Source: Aequorivita sp. (GTDB taxonomy: Bacteria > Bacteroidota > Bacteroidia > Flavobacteriales > Flavobacteriaceae). From it: a stretch of DNA of 7,949 bases. The stretch is from assembly GCA_002733915.1 (NCBI GenBank), contig NVXN01000002.1:481048-488996 (forward strand), in the 5' to 3' direction. The position numbers and the translations under genes are program-made. Below the pieces are notes generated by a model. It was not told where the DNA came from and searched no databases. It saw only the letters and a program-made list of their open reading frames with translations. Below, piece after piece: positions 1 through 6,581 of the stretch. The stretch's first letter is position 1; each line of letters starts with the position of its first letter.

Positions 1-1046
1 CCTCAAACTATTTCAATATCCAATTCGGCCACGGTAAAACATTTTTGGGAGATGGTTACCGCTCATTATTAACGAGTGATAATGCAAGCCCATATCCTTT
101 CTTCAAAATAAATACTACTTTTTGGAAACTGAAATACACAAACACATGGATGTCACTGCGTGATGTGCGCCCCGAGGTTACCGAAGATGGCTCCTTCCGA
201 ACAAAATATATTGCCAATCACTATTTAAGCTATAACATCACTAAAAGACTTAATATCGGACTTTTTGAATCCGTTATTTGGCAGAACGATAACGGCCGCG
301 GTTTTGATGTGAATTACCTAAACCCAATTATTTTTTATCGCGCCATAGAATTTTCTACCGGCTCCCGTGGTGGAAATGCATTGATTGGCCTAAGTACTAA
401 ATACAAAGTAAATGATAGGATCAATATTTATGGACAGCTTATTATCGATGAATTTTCTTCCAGTGATATTTTTGGAGGAGATGGGAGCTATAAAAACAAG
501 ATTGGGTATCAATTGGGCCTAAAATATTACAATGCCTTCGGGTTAAAAAATCTGTATTTACAAACGGAGTACAATAGGGTGCGCCCCTATACATATTCCC
601 ACAATACTGTCGTGCTAAATTATGGTCACAACAATCAGTCTATGGCACATACACTGGGGGCTAATTTTTCTGAATTTATAGGAATAGCACGTTACCAAAA
701 GGGAAGAATTTATGGCGATGCAAAGTTTATTGTCGCAAAACGGGGGTTTGAATTCAATACACCGGAAGATTCTTTTTTTTACGGAGGGGATATTTATGGA
801 ACTGAGGACGATCGCATTTCAGATAACGGAAACGAATTGGCACAAGGAAATACTACCGATTTCTTTCACGCTGAAATTCAAGCGGGCTATGTAATAAATC
901 CTGCAACAAATTTAAAAATTTACGGAAGTTTTATATTCAGAAGCTTTGATCCAAAAGTTAATACGCAAACGGTATTTGAAAATCAAACAACCTGGATTAA
1001 TTTTGGAATGAGAACAGATTTATTTAATTGGTATTATGATTTTTAG
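1..1046 (+). CDS. remB: RemB-like gliding-associated outer-membrane beta-barrel protein, C-terminal part
   Basis: The frame is open from the left edge (first full codon at position 3), so the N-terminus lies outside the window. About 347 residues are visible. They contain many alternating aromatic/polar stretches ending in aromatic residues, as in outer-membrane beta strands, and the protein ends in WYYDF, a usual terminal signature for barrel insertion. Near the visible start is a GHGKTFLGDGYRSLL stretch followed by SDNASPYPF, which I recall from flavobacterial RemB/Wzi-like proteins. RemB in Flavobacterium johnsoniae is linked to gliding and colony spreading; its exact role is unclear. An ATG-like start inside the window is not needed: the TTG at 45 is internal. 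The gene converges on the MBL gene with only 20 nt between the two stops and no obvious hairpin. The barrel call is firm; the RemB name rests on remembered similarity. Confidence 0.72.
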   Translation, partial: SNYFNIQFGHGKTFLGDGYRSLLTSDNASPYPFFKINTTFWKLKYTNTWMSLRDVRPEVTEDGSFRTKYIANHYLSYNITKRLNIGLFESVIWQNDNGRGFDVNYLNPIIFYRAIEFSTGSRGGNALIGLSTKYKVNDRINIYGQLIIDEFSSSDIFGGDGSYKNKIGYQLGLKYYNAFGLKNLYLQTEYNRVRPYTYSHNTVVLNYGHNNQSMAHTLGANFSEFIGIARYQKGRIYGDAKFIVAKRGFEFNTPEDSFFYGGDIYGTEDDRISDNGNELAQGNTTDFFHAEIQAGYVINPATNLKIYGSFIFRSFDPKVNTQTVFENQTTWINFGMRTDLFNWYYDF

Positions 1047-1066
1047 ATTGTAATATAGGTTTTGTA

Positions 1067-2050
1067 TTAGTTTTTTTGTTTCTCGCTTCGTTCTCTTTTC
1101 ATTTGTTCAATCTTTTCTAGGGCTTTTCGGTTCTTTTCGTCATTGTCCTCAATATAGCTTCGCTCTTTGGCTACTTCATTATAAAGCATTTTTAAATAGG
1201 CTTCCGTATTTATAAAGCCATTGCCGTAACCTTCGTTATCGTAGAGTTGGGTGATATCCTTCATTTGTGATACCTCTTCCTCCGTCTTTTTATTGATGTA
1301 TTGTACAGTTACCTTTTTGTAAGTGTTGGTTAGCATATCTATCGTCTTTTGAAGATCGCTATAACTGCCAATTTCTCCGTGGCCGGGAATAATTTTTGTT
1401 TCTTCATTAATAAGTAACTTGGCCTTTTCAAGCGCATTGATTACGCCCATGATGCTGCCTCCATTTGCAGTGTCGATGTATGGGTATTTTCCATTAAAGA
1501 AAACATCGCCCGTATGCAATACGTTGCTTTGGGTAAAATAGACCAATGCATCGCCATCAGTATGTGCATTATGGACATGAAAAACATAAATTTTCTCACC
1601 ATTGTAATAAAATGTCATGTCTTCTGAAAAGGTAACCATGGGGAGTATCTCTTGAGGAATCTTTTTCTTTTCATTTTCTATCATCTCTTGCAGCCTAACC
1701 CGTACATTATCATGTGAGAAAATTACAGTGCCCGTCTCGGCCAAAATGGCATTTGCTCCAGTATGGTCCGCATGAAAATGTGTGTTCACTAAAAACTGGA
1801 CAGGTTTTTCGCTAACGGTTTTAATTTCTTCCTGGATTTGCTCAATATGTTCTGCAAACTGATCATCTATCATAAATATACCATCATTGCCAAAACTTAA
1901 GCCAATATTACCCCCCTTGCACTGCAACATGTAGATTTTGTTGTTTACTTTAATGAGTTTTGTATTTATCTTTTGCCCAGTATCACTTTGAGAAAAGGCC
2001 ATTGAAAACGAAAATAATAAGACCGCTGCTGTAAATAATTTTGAAAACAT
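1067..2050 (-). CDS. Exported metallo-beta-lactamase-fold hydrolase
   Basis: This 327-residue protein has a signal peptide (residues 1-20, ending AFSQ). It carries the full zinc-binding set of the MBL superfamily: THFHADHTG at 90-98 (H91, H93, D95, H96), AHTDGDA with H163, HTGDVFF with D182, and PGHGE with H224. That pattern fits a dinuclear zinc hydrolase acting in the periplasm. The C221-type cysteine of classical B1 beta-lactamases is replaced by the HTGD motif seen in QuiP-like and glyoxalase-II-like members, so antibiotic hydrolysis cannot be assumed. The last 35 residues are rich in Lys, Glu and Arg and probably form a helical tail. The ATG at 2048-2050 gives the complete signal peptide. 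The gene diverges from cyoE. I saw no TAnnTTTG element on this strand upstream. The substrate is unknown. Confidence 0.88.
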   Translation of the reverse strand: MFSKLFTAAVLLFSFSMAFSQSDTGQKINTKLIKVNNKIYMLQCKGGNIGLSFGNDGIFMIDDQFAEHIEQIQEEIKTVSEKPVQFLVNTHFHADHTGANAILAETGTVIFSHDNVRVRLQEMIENEKKKIPQEILPMVTFSEDMTFYYNGEKIYVFHVHNAHTDGDALVYFTQSNVLHTGDVFFNGKYPYIDTANGGSIMGVINALEKAKLLINEETKIIPGHGEIGSYSDLQKTIDMLTNTYKKVTVQYINKKTEEEVSQMKDITQLYDNEGYGNGFINTEAYLKMLYNEVAKERSYIEDNDEKNRKALEKIEQMKRERSEKQKN

Positions 2051-2124
2051 GTTTTTTTGAATTTTAAAAGAGGTTGAAATTACTAAAAATGCTGAAATAA
2101 TGCTATAAGATTATTGATAATATA

Positions 2125-2155
2125 TTGCGGAAAAAATACAGGAAGCGTATCTTTG
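2125..2155 (+). promoter_or_regulatory. Bacteroidetes-type promoter for the cyoE-cox operon
   Basis: A TTG (-33 element) at 2125-2127 is followed after exactly 20 nt by TATCTTTG at 2148-2155, which matches the Bacteroidetes -7 consensus TAnnTTTG. Transcription would begin near 2162, about 14 nt before the preferred cyoE start. The same spacing occurs in the promoter at 5209-5239. The element overlaps the upstream extension of the cyoE reading frame, which argues that the extension is not translated. Confidence 0.7.
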
Positions 2156-2175
2156 CGCAGCCTAAAAAAAAGAGC

Positions 2176-3069
2176 TTGTCCGTTTCTCAATCACAGTCTG
2201 TTGCCCAATCCCTTCTCAGGAATTTTACCGAAATCACGAAGCTTCGGCTTTCTGTGAGCGTTGTTTTTTCTTCGGTCGCTGGGTATTTGCTGGGGGCAGA
2301 TTCCATTGATTTTTATGTACTTTTTTTATTGTGCGTAGGTGGGTACTGTATGGTTGGCGCATCAAATGTTTACAATCAAATCATCGAAAAGGACCTAGAT
2401 GCGCTTATGGAGCGTACTAAAAACAGGCCTTTGCCTGCTAGCCACATGAACGTCCGTACAGCGTTTATACTAGCTAGTTTGTTGACGGCAGTTGGTGTGA
2501 TTGTTCTTTATGCCATCAATCCCGTTACGGCAATGTTCGGGGCCATTTCAATCTTTATGTACGTAAGCCTTTACACGCCTTTAAAAACCAAAACGCCGCT
2601 TTCGGTATTTGTGGGCGCGTTTCCGGGGGCTATTCCATTTATGTTGGGGTGGGTGGCCGCTACAGGAGAATTTGGTATTGAACCCGGCACATTATTTATG
2701 ATCCAGTTTTTTTGGCAGTTCCCGCACTTTTGGGCCATTGGCTGGTTTCTTTTTGATGATTACAAAAAAGCAGGATTTTATATGCTCCCAAACGGAAAAC
2801 GCGATAAAGGTACTGCCATACAAGTTGTTCTTTATACAATCTGGACCGTACTTGTTTCCTTAATTCCTGTTTTGGGAATTACCGGAAAACTTTATTTAAC
2901 CCCGCTTTCGGGAACGTTAATCGGAATATTAGGCATCGGACTTTTGTATTATGCCTTAAGACTTTACAAAGAAAAAACTTCAAAAGCCGCTAAACAACTT
3001 ATGCTGGCTAGCGTAAGCTATATTACATTGCTGCAAATAATTTACGTTGCAGATAAATTTTTACGATAA
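2176..3069 (+). CDS. cyoE: Protoheme IX farnesyltransferase (heme O synthase)
   Basis: CyoE (CtaB) transfers a farnesyl group from farnesyl diphosphate to heme B, giving heme O, the precursor of heme A for cytochrome c oxidase. It is an integral inner-membrane UbiA-family prenyltransferase. From the TTG at 2176 the protein has 297 residues, close to the usual 300. The first diphosphate/Mg motif is N67-x3-E71-x-D73-x-D75 followed by RTKNRP (80-85). The second region has PHFWAIGW (183-190) then DDYKKAGFYMLP (194-205). Seven to nine hydrophobic helices fill the rest. The frame extends upstream to a TTG at 2125 (314 residues), but that TTG looks like a promoter -33 element and the added residues are very basic, so I prefer 2176. 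The subunit III gene follows after 43 nt, probably in the same operon. Confidence 0.93.
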   Translation: MSVSQSQSVAQSLLRNFTEITKLRLSVSVVFSSVAGYLLGADSIDFYVLFLLCVGGYCMVGASNVYNQIIEKDLDALMERTKNRPLPASHMNVRTAFILASLLTAVGVIVLYAINPVTAMFGAISIFMYVSLYTPLKTKTPLSVFVGAFPGAIPFMLGWVAATGEFGIEPGTLFMIQFFWQFPHFWAIGWFLFDDYKKAGFYMLPNGKRDKGTAIQVVLYTIWTVLVSLIPVLGITGKLYLTPLSGTLIGILGIGLLYYALRLYKEKTSKAAKQLMLASVSYITLLQIIYVADKFLR

Positions 3070-3112
3070 CCGAAACGCTAAGTATTCGGAAAACATATAA
3101 TGAACTATAACG

Positions 3113-3694
3113 ATGGATTTGACCCAAGGAAGTGAAGAAAAAAAAATAGCAAGAGCAAAGAAAAATATGCTCTGGTTTGGAATTATAAGCTTAACAATGA
3201 GTTTTGCCGGCCTCACCAGTGCCTACGTAGTGAGCAAGGAAAGACCTGACTGGATTTCTAGCTTTGAAATTCCACAGGCATTCTATACAAGCCTTTTCCT
3301 GATAATTATTAGCAGCATTACCATTCATTTTGCACTCAGGGCAATAAAAAAGGAGCAGAACACAACTGGAATGTTTCTATTGGTTTCAACCTTTATACTT
3401 GGTTTGTTATTTGTAATTTTCCAATTTGTTGGTTTTTCAGAAATAATTCAAAACGGGTATAATTTCACGGGCCCTACCAGTAGCATAACTACATCTTTTA
3501 TCTATTTGGTAGTGCTATTGCACGTTGCGCACGTTTTGGTGGGGTTGATATCGCTTTTGGTTGTAATTTATAATCATTATAAACAAAAATATAGAAACGG
3601 TAAAACCCTTGGTGTTGAACTAGCTGCAACTTTTTGGCATTTTGTGGATATTGTATGGATTTACCTGTTTTTATTTTTATATTTCGTTAAATAA
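3113..3694 (+). CDS. Cytochrome c oxidase subunit III family protein, short form
   Basis: This 193-residue membrane protein belongs to the COX3/CtaE/CyoC family of heme-copper oxidase subunits. It has five predicted helices at about 19-41, 55-75, 86-109, 127-153 and 171-192. Family marks are HVAHVLVG (137-144), matching the HxxHVxxG helix, and the C-terminal AATFWHFVDIVWIYLF (171-186), the classic WHFVDxVW signature. This is the five-helix version that lacks the first two helices of mitochondrial COX3. The charged N-terminus (residues 7-17, several Lys/Glu) faces the cytoplasm by the positive-inside rule. The ATG at 3113 is preceded by an AT-rich leader with no clear Shine-Dalgarno sequence. 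It sits between cyoE and a second, longer subunit III gene, so the operon encodes two COX3-family proteins. Confidence 0.9.
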   Translation: MDLTQGSEEKKIARAKKNMLWFGIISLTMSFAGLTSAYVVSKERPDWISSFEIPQAFYTSLFLIIISSITIHFALRAIKKEQNTTGMFLLVSTFILGLLFVIFQFVGFSEIIQNGYNFTGPTSSITTSFIYLVVLLHVAHVLVGLISLLVVIYNHYKQKYRNGKTLGVELAATFWHFVDIVWIYLFLFLYFVK

Positions 3695-3712
3695 AAATTA
3701 AACGTATTTTTG
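3682..3712 (+). promoter_or_regulatory. Possible internal promoter before the long subunit III gene
   Basis: TATTTTTG at 3705-3712 fits the Bacteroidetes -7 consensus TAnnTTTG and lies 28 nt upstream of the ATG at 3741, in the only sizeable gap between the two subunit III genes. The position expected for the -33 element (3682-3684) reads TTT rather than TTG, so the upstream half is weak. It may give extra transcription of the last two cox genes. Confidence 0.42.
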
Positions 3713-3740
3713 AACCTTTATTTAAAACCAAATTCTTTTT

Positions 3741-4724
3741 ATGGAAGCTACTGTTGTTAAAACAGGTACCGAAGGAAAAACCTGGGGTGGCGGAAACCAA
3801 CCGTTGAAGGCAAGTTATGGCAAAATGATGATGTGGTTTTTCATCGTTTCCGATGCTTTGACCTTTTCAGGTTTTCTTGCCTCTTATGGATTTTCAAGAT
3901 TCAAATTTGTAGATGCCTGGCCTATCGCCGATGAAGTATTTACCCACTTTCCTTTTCTACATGGAGTAGAAGCGCCTATGTATTATGTGGCGTTTATGAC
4001 CTTTATTTTGATCTTTTCATCCGTAACCATGGTTTTGGCTGTGGATGCTGGGCACAAGATGAAACAGAACAAGGTAATTCTTTATTTATTCCTTACTATT
4101 ATTGGGGGGCTTATTTTCTTGGGCTCACAGGCTTGGGAATGGGCTACTTTCATTAAAGGAGATTATGGCGCAATTGAAACCAAAGGAGGGCAGATCATCC
4201 AATTTCTTGATAAAGAGGGCGAGCGTGTAGCGATAAGGGATTTTGCAGCTATTAATGATGGAGATCGCATTCCACAAACCCGTGAAAACGGCCTTTGGTT
4301 CGCGGAAGATACAGAATATCTACCAACAGTTTCCTTTGAGCAGGTAAAGGCTGGTTTCTTGGCAAATGACAACCTTTTAGTTAGGCTGCAGCATAAAGAC
4401 GAACACGGCCACCACATTATTTTATCAAGGGAAGAATCTATCGCCAAAGTAGTTAATGACGGTCAATTGGTGGTAGAGGGCGCAAACCTTCGCCACAACG
4501 AATATGGGCATCCATTGTTTGCAAACTTTTTCTTCTTCATTACAGGTTTTCACGGATTCCACGTAGCAACGGGAGTTTTGATAAACATTATCATATTTTT
4601 TAATGTAATATTAGGCACTTACGAACGCCGAAATAACTATGAAATGGTTGAAAAGGTTGGTCTTTACTGGCACTTTGTAGATTTGGTATGGGTATTTGTT
4701 TTCACATTCTTTTATCTTGTATAG
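3741..4724 (+). CDS. Cytochrome c oxidase subunit III, long form with hydrophilic insert
   Basis: This is the more canonical COX3 of the pair: 327 residues with helices at about 27-51, 80-101, 111-136, 259-292 and 303-327. Conserved signatures are SQAWEW (129-134), corresponding to the COX3 QxxEW/Y site, TGFHGFHVATG (268-278), and YWHFVDLVWVFVF (309-321). Subunit III stabilises the oxidase core and supports proton uptake into subunit I. Between helices three and four lies a hydrophilic segment of about 120 residues (137-257), rich in charged residues and with a His/Glu-rich patch at 218-225; ordinary COX3 has only a short loop here. The stretch stays in frame and shows no sign of a shift, so it is a real insertion. 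The subunit IV gene follows after 19 nt. Confidence 0.93.
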   Translation: MEATVVKTGTEGKTWGGGNQPLKASYGKMMMWFFIVSDALTFSGFLASYGFSRFKFVDAWPIADEVFTHFPFLHGVEAPMYYVAFMTFILIFSSVTMVLAVDAGHKMKQNKVILYLFLTIIGGLIFLGSQAWEWATFIKGDYGAIETKGGQIIQFLDKEGERVAIRDFAAINDGDRIPQTRENGLWFAEDTEYLPTVSFEQVKAGFLANDNLLVRLQHKDEHGHHIILSREESIAKVVNDGQLVVEGANLRHNEYGHPLFANFFFFITGFHGFHVATGVLINIIIFFNVILGTYERRNNYEMVEKVGLYWHFVDLVWVFVFTFFYLV

Positions 4725-4743
4725 ATTTCAAAAAAATTAAAAA

Positions 4744-5127
4744 ATGGCACACGAACATAAATTAGCAATCTTTAGGGGCGCTGTTAAATTCAAGTCAAAC
4801 GTTAGTAAGATTTGGGGTGTATTTGCATTTCTTTCCATAGTTACCATAGTGGAGGTGGCACTGGGTATTATCCGTCCGGAGTTTTTAATCGATACTCGTT
4901 TTCTGGCTTTAAAGCTACTTAACTGGATTTTCATCATTCTTACTATTGTTAAGGCATACTACATTACTTGGGACTTTATGCACATGCGCGATGAAACAAG
5001 CGGCCTGCGCAGGGCGGTAATCTGGACCTCAATTTTCCTAATAGCCTATTTGGTGGTACTAGTTCTAATAGAAGGAGATTATATTTTTGAGGTATATAAA
5101 TCCGGATTTATAAAATTTGATTTTTAA
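4744..5127 (+). CDS. Cytochrome c oxidase subunit IV family protein
   Basis: A 127-residue membrane protein with three predicted helices at about 23-43, 55-77 and 91-110. Its size, helix number and place right after subunit III match the small prokaryotic cytochrome c oxidase subunit IV family (CtaF/CyoD-like), which helps assembly or stability of the oxidase and has no catalytic residues. The short basic N-terminus (HKLAIFRGAVKFK, 5-17) and the charged loop MHMRDETSGLRR (79-90) between helices two and three fit that topology. The N-terminal MAHEHK has two histidines but no recognised metal motif. The ATG at 4744 follows an A-rich leader. It is the last gene of the cyoE-cox operon; a strong terminator starts about 10 nt after the stop. 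The family assignment rests on context and topology more than on a sequence motif. Confidence 0.82.
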   Translation: MAHEHKLAIFRGAVKFKSNVSKIWGVFAFLSIVTIVEVALGIIRPEFLIDTRFLALKLLNWIFIILTIVKAYYITWDFMHMRDETSGLRRAVIWTSIFLIAYLVVLVLIEGDYIFEVYKSGFIKFDF

Positions 5128-5137
5128 TCAAAAAATG

Positions 5138-5181
5138 AAACAATAAACAAAGCCCTCCTTGTGAGGGTTTTTTTATTGTTT
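5138..5181. terminator. Intrinsic terminator closing the cyoE-cox operon
   Basis: The core hairpin is CCCTC (5153-5157), loop CTTGT, GAGGG (5163-5167), followed by seven T residues (5168-5174). The flanks extend the pairing: AAACAATAAA on the left matches TTTTATTGTTT on the right with a one-base slip, giving a long stem that could end transcription in either direction. It separates the cox structural genes from the assembly genes. Confidence 0.9.
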
Positions 5182-5208
5182 GAAATTTTAAAATTAACAC
5201 CCAAAACA

Positions 5209-5239
5209 TTGTCCAGCCCCCTTTTACCCTGTATTTTTG
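5209..5239 (+). promoter_or_regulatory. Bacteroidetes-type promoter for the SCO-like/SCO operon
   Basis: TTG at 5209-5211, a gap of exactly 20 nt, then TATTTTTG at 5232-5239, a full match to TAnnTTTG. It lies directly after the terminator, so the downstream genes form their own transcription unit. The predicted transcript starts near 5246 and has a leader of about 40 nt that can form a small hairpin (5245-5270). Confidence 0.75.
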
Positions 5240-5244
5240 CAAAC

Positions 5245-5270
5245 CTACTTTTTGCAGTTTTATAAAGTAG
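5245..5270 (+). promoter_or_regulatory. Leader hairpin at the predicted transcript 5' end
   Basis: CTACTTT (5245-5251) pairs perfectly with AAAGTAG (5264-5270) around a 12-nt loop. It begins at the transcription start expected from the promoter at 5209-5239 and ends 15 nt before the ATG at 5286. A 5'-end stem of this kind can protect mRNA or tune translation, but a seven-pair AT-rich stem may also be chance. Confidence 0.35.
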
Positions 5271-5285
5271 TTTAAAATGTAGACA

Positions 5286-5930
5286 ATGAAAAAGTATTTA
5301 GTGCTCGGCATCCTGTTTTTACTGCCCATTACGGCCTATGTTTTTTTTGCTTCTGGAGAAAACAATTTTGCCACCCTGCCCACACTTACCCCTTCCATTG
5401 CCGAACTCCATGATTTTCAAACCCTGGACGGACAACCCGTTCAATTAAAAAACCACATCACGGTGCTTGGTTTTTTTGGAGATGATCTTGAGGCGCATAG
5501 AGCCTATGCCTACAATCTAGCACATAAAATCTACAGTAAAAACCATCAGTTTAATGAATTTCAGTTTGTTATACTGTTACCAAAGGGTACAGAGGCGCAA
5601 GCCCGAAGCATTGAAGAAAAGCTAAAACAGATTACCCCTACAGATGCGTGGTTTTTCGCTTTTGGAAGTGAAGATAGTATCAGAAAAGTGTTTCAATCCT
5701 TAAAGTCCAATATAACACTGGATAAGAATGTCTCCACTCCCTATGTTTTTATAATTGATAAAGAGCGAAGCCTACGTGGCCGCGATGACGATGATGATGA
5801 AGGCATTATGTACGGTTTTGATTCCAGTAACATTGCTGAAATAAACAATAAAATGAGCGACGATGTTAAGGTATTGCTTGCCGAATACAGAAGGGCGCTA
5901 AAAAAGTATAATACAGACCGAGAAATATAG
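5286..5930 (+). CDS. SCO/thioredoxin-fold-like protein without cysteines
   Basis: A 214-residue protein with an N-terminal membrane anchor (residues 4-22) and a periplasmic domain that appears to follow the SCO/thioredoxin fold. It can be laid over the SCO protein encoded next to it: both have F-x-x-x-x-G-x-x near the domain start, a strand ending in FF (63-64 here), and a late strand ending in IID/LVD followed by an extended loop. The CxxxC copper motif of SCO falls on L68 and R72, and the copper-binding His falls on S150; the protein contains no cysteine at all. It therefore cannot do thiol redox chemistry or bind copper as SCO does. An acidic run, RDDDDDEG (166-173), sits where SCO has a short charged loop. 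A conserved-looking C-terminus (KMSDDVKVLLAEYRRALKK) is helical. First gene of the operon; SCO follows 24 nt later. Role unknown, probably oxidase assembly. Confidence 0.7.
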   Translation: MKKYLVLGILFLLPITAYVFFASGENNFATLPTLTPSIAELHDFQTLDGQPVQLKNHITVLGFFGDDLEAHRAYAYNLAHKIYSKNHQFNEFQFVILLPKGTEAQARSIEEKLKQITPTDAWFFAFGSEDSIRKVFQSLKSNITLDKNVSTPYVFIIDKERSLRGRDDDDDEGIMYGFDSSNIAEINNKMSDDVKVLLAEYRRALKKYNTDREI

Positions 5931-5954
5931 AACTGCAACAGTAATATCTGAAAA

Positions 5955-6578
5955 ATGAAAAAAAATTATTCCTACATCGGTATTTCGTTTATCATCTTGG
6001 TTTTTGGAATTTGGGCAGTGCCTAAAATCATCAACTCCTTTTCAAAACCCAACCTTGAAACAATAGGTTCCGTACCACAATTCAATTTTACGGACCAAAA
6101 CGGAAAAACCATCACCAACGATGATTTTAAGGACAAGATATATGTAGTGGAATTTTTCTTCACCACCTGTCCCTCCATCTGTCCTATTATGACGGAGAAT
6201 ATGCTGAAAATACAAAATGAGTTTTTAGGAAATCCCAAAGTTGGCATCGCTTCATTTTCAATCGACCCAGAGTATGACACGCCCCAGGTTTTAAAGGAAT
6301 ATGCGCAAAATAAAGGGATTACGAAACCCCAATGGCATCTGCTCACTGGACCAAAAGAAGAAATTTTCAAACTTGCCAATGAAGGTTTCAATCTATATGT
6401 TGGTGAAGCCCCCGAAGTAGAGGGCGGTTTTGAGCATTCCGGCTTTTTTGCCCTTGTGGATCAAGAAGGAAACATTCGCTCCCGAAAAGACGAAAACGGA
6501 AACCCCATCATATACTATGACGGGTTGGAAGATAGAGGAATACAAATGTTGAAAGAAGACATAAAAAAACTTTTATAA
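5955..6578 (+). CDS. SCO1/SenC family copper chaperone
   Basis: SCO proteins deliver copper to, or keep reduced, the cysteines of the CuA centre in cytochrome c oxidase subunit II. This 207-residue protein has an N-terminal anchor (about 7-26) that places the thioredoxin-fold domain in the periplasm. All three copper ligands are present: TTCPSICPIM with C72 and C76, and EHSGFFALVD with H161. The SFSIDPEYDTP stretch (100-110) is another standard family segment. The start ATG at 5955 follows AAAA with no strong Shine-Dalgarno. The gene lies 24 nt after the cysteine-free SCO-like gene and 3 nt before the DUF420 gene, so the three are almost certainly cotranscribed and serve the same oxidase. Confidence 0.95.
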   Translation: MKKNYSYIGISFIILVFGIWAVPKIINSFSKPNLETIGSVPQFNFTDQNGKTITNDDFKDKIYVVEFFFTTCPSICPIMTENMLKIQNEFLGNPKVGIASFSIDPEYDTPQVLKEYAQNKGITKPQWHLLTGPKEEIFKLANEGFNLYVGEAPEVEGGFEHSGFFALVDQEGNIRSRKDENGNPIIYYDGLEDRGIQMLKEDIKKLL

Positions 6579-6581
6579 CCT

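Noticed and set aside
2051..2124. A minus-strand promoter for the MBL gene
   Set aside because: No CAAAnnTA (the reverse complement of TAnnTTTG) is present in this stretch, so I cannot support a specific promoter site for the gene.
4163..4447. A 94-codon open frame on the minus strand within the long subunit III insert
   Set aside because: It lies opposite a conserved coding region, has serine/cysteine-rich low-complexity content, and has no promoter or ribosome site. The plus-strand frame is continuous with canonical COX3 helices on both sides.
5108..5329. A 73-codon minus-strand open frame spanning the gap between the cox and SCO operons
   Set aside because: It covers the terminator and the plus-strand promoter, and its translation has no recognisable domain. 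The terminator hairpin and promoter explain the region better.
5764..5805. The GAC/GAT run coding for DDDDD as a tandem repeat or frameshift-prone tract
   Set aside because: It is only five Asp codons with mixed GAC/GAT use, stays in frame, and the protein continues normally, so it is an acidic loop and not a repeat element.
5972..6391. A 139-codon open frame on the minus strand opposite the SCO gene
   Set aside because: The plus strand encodes a full SCO protein with all copper ligands. The minus frame has no recognisable domain or start signal and is an antisense shadow.
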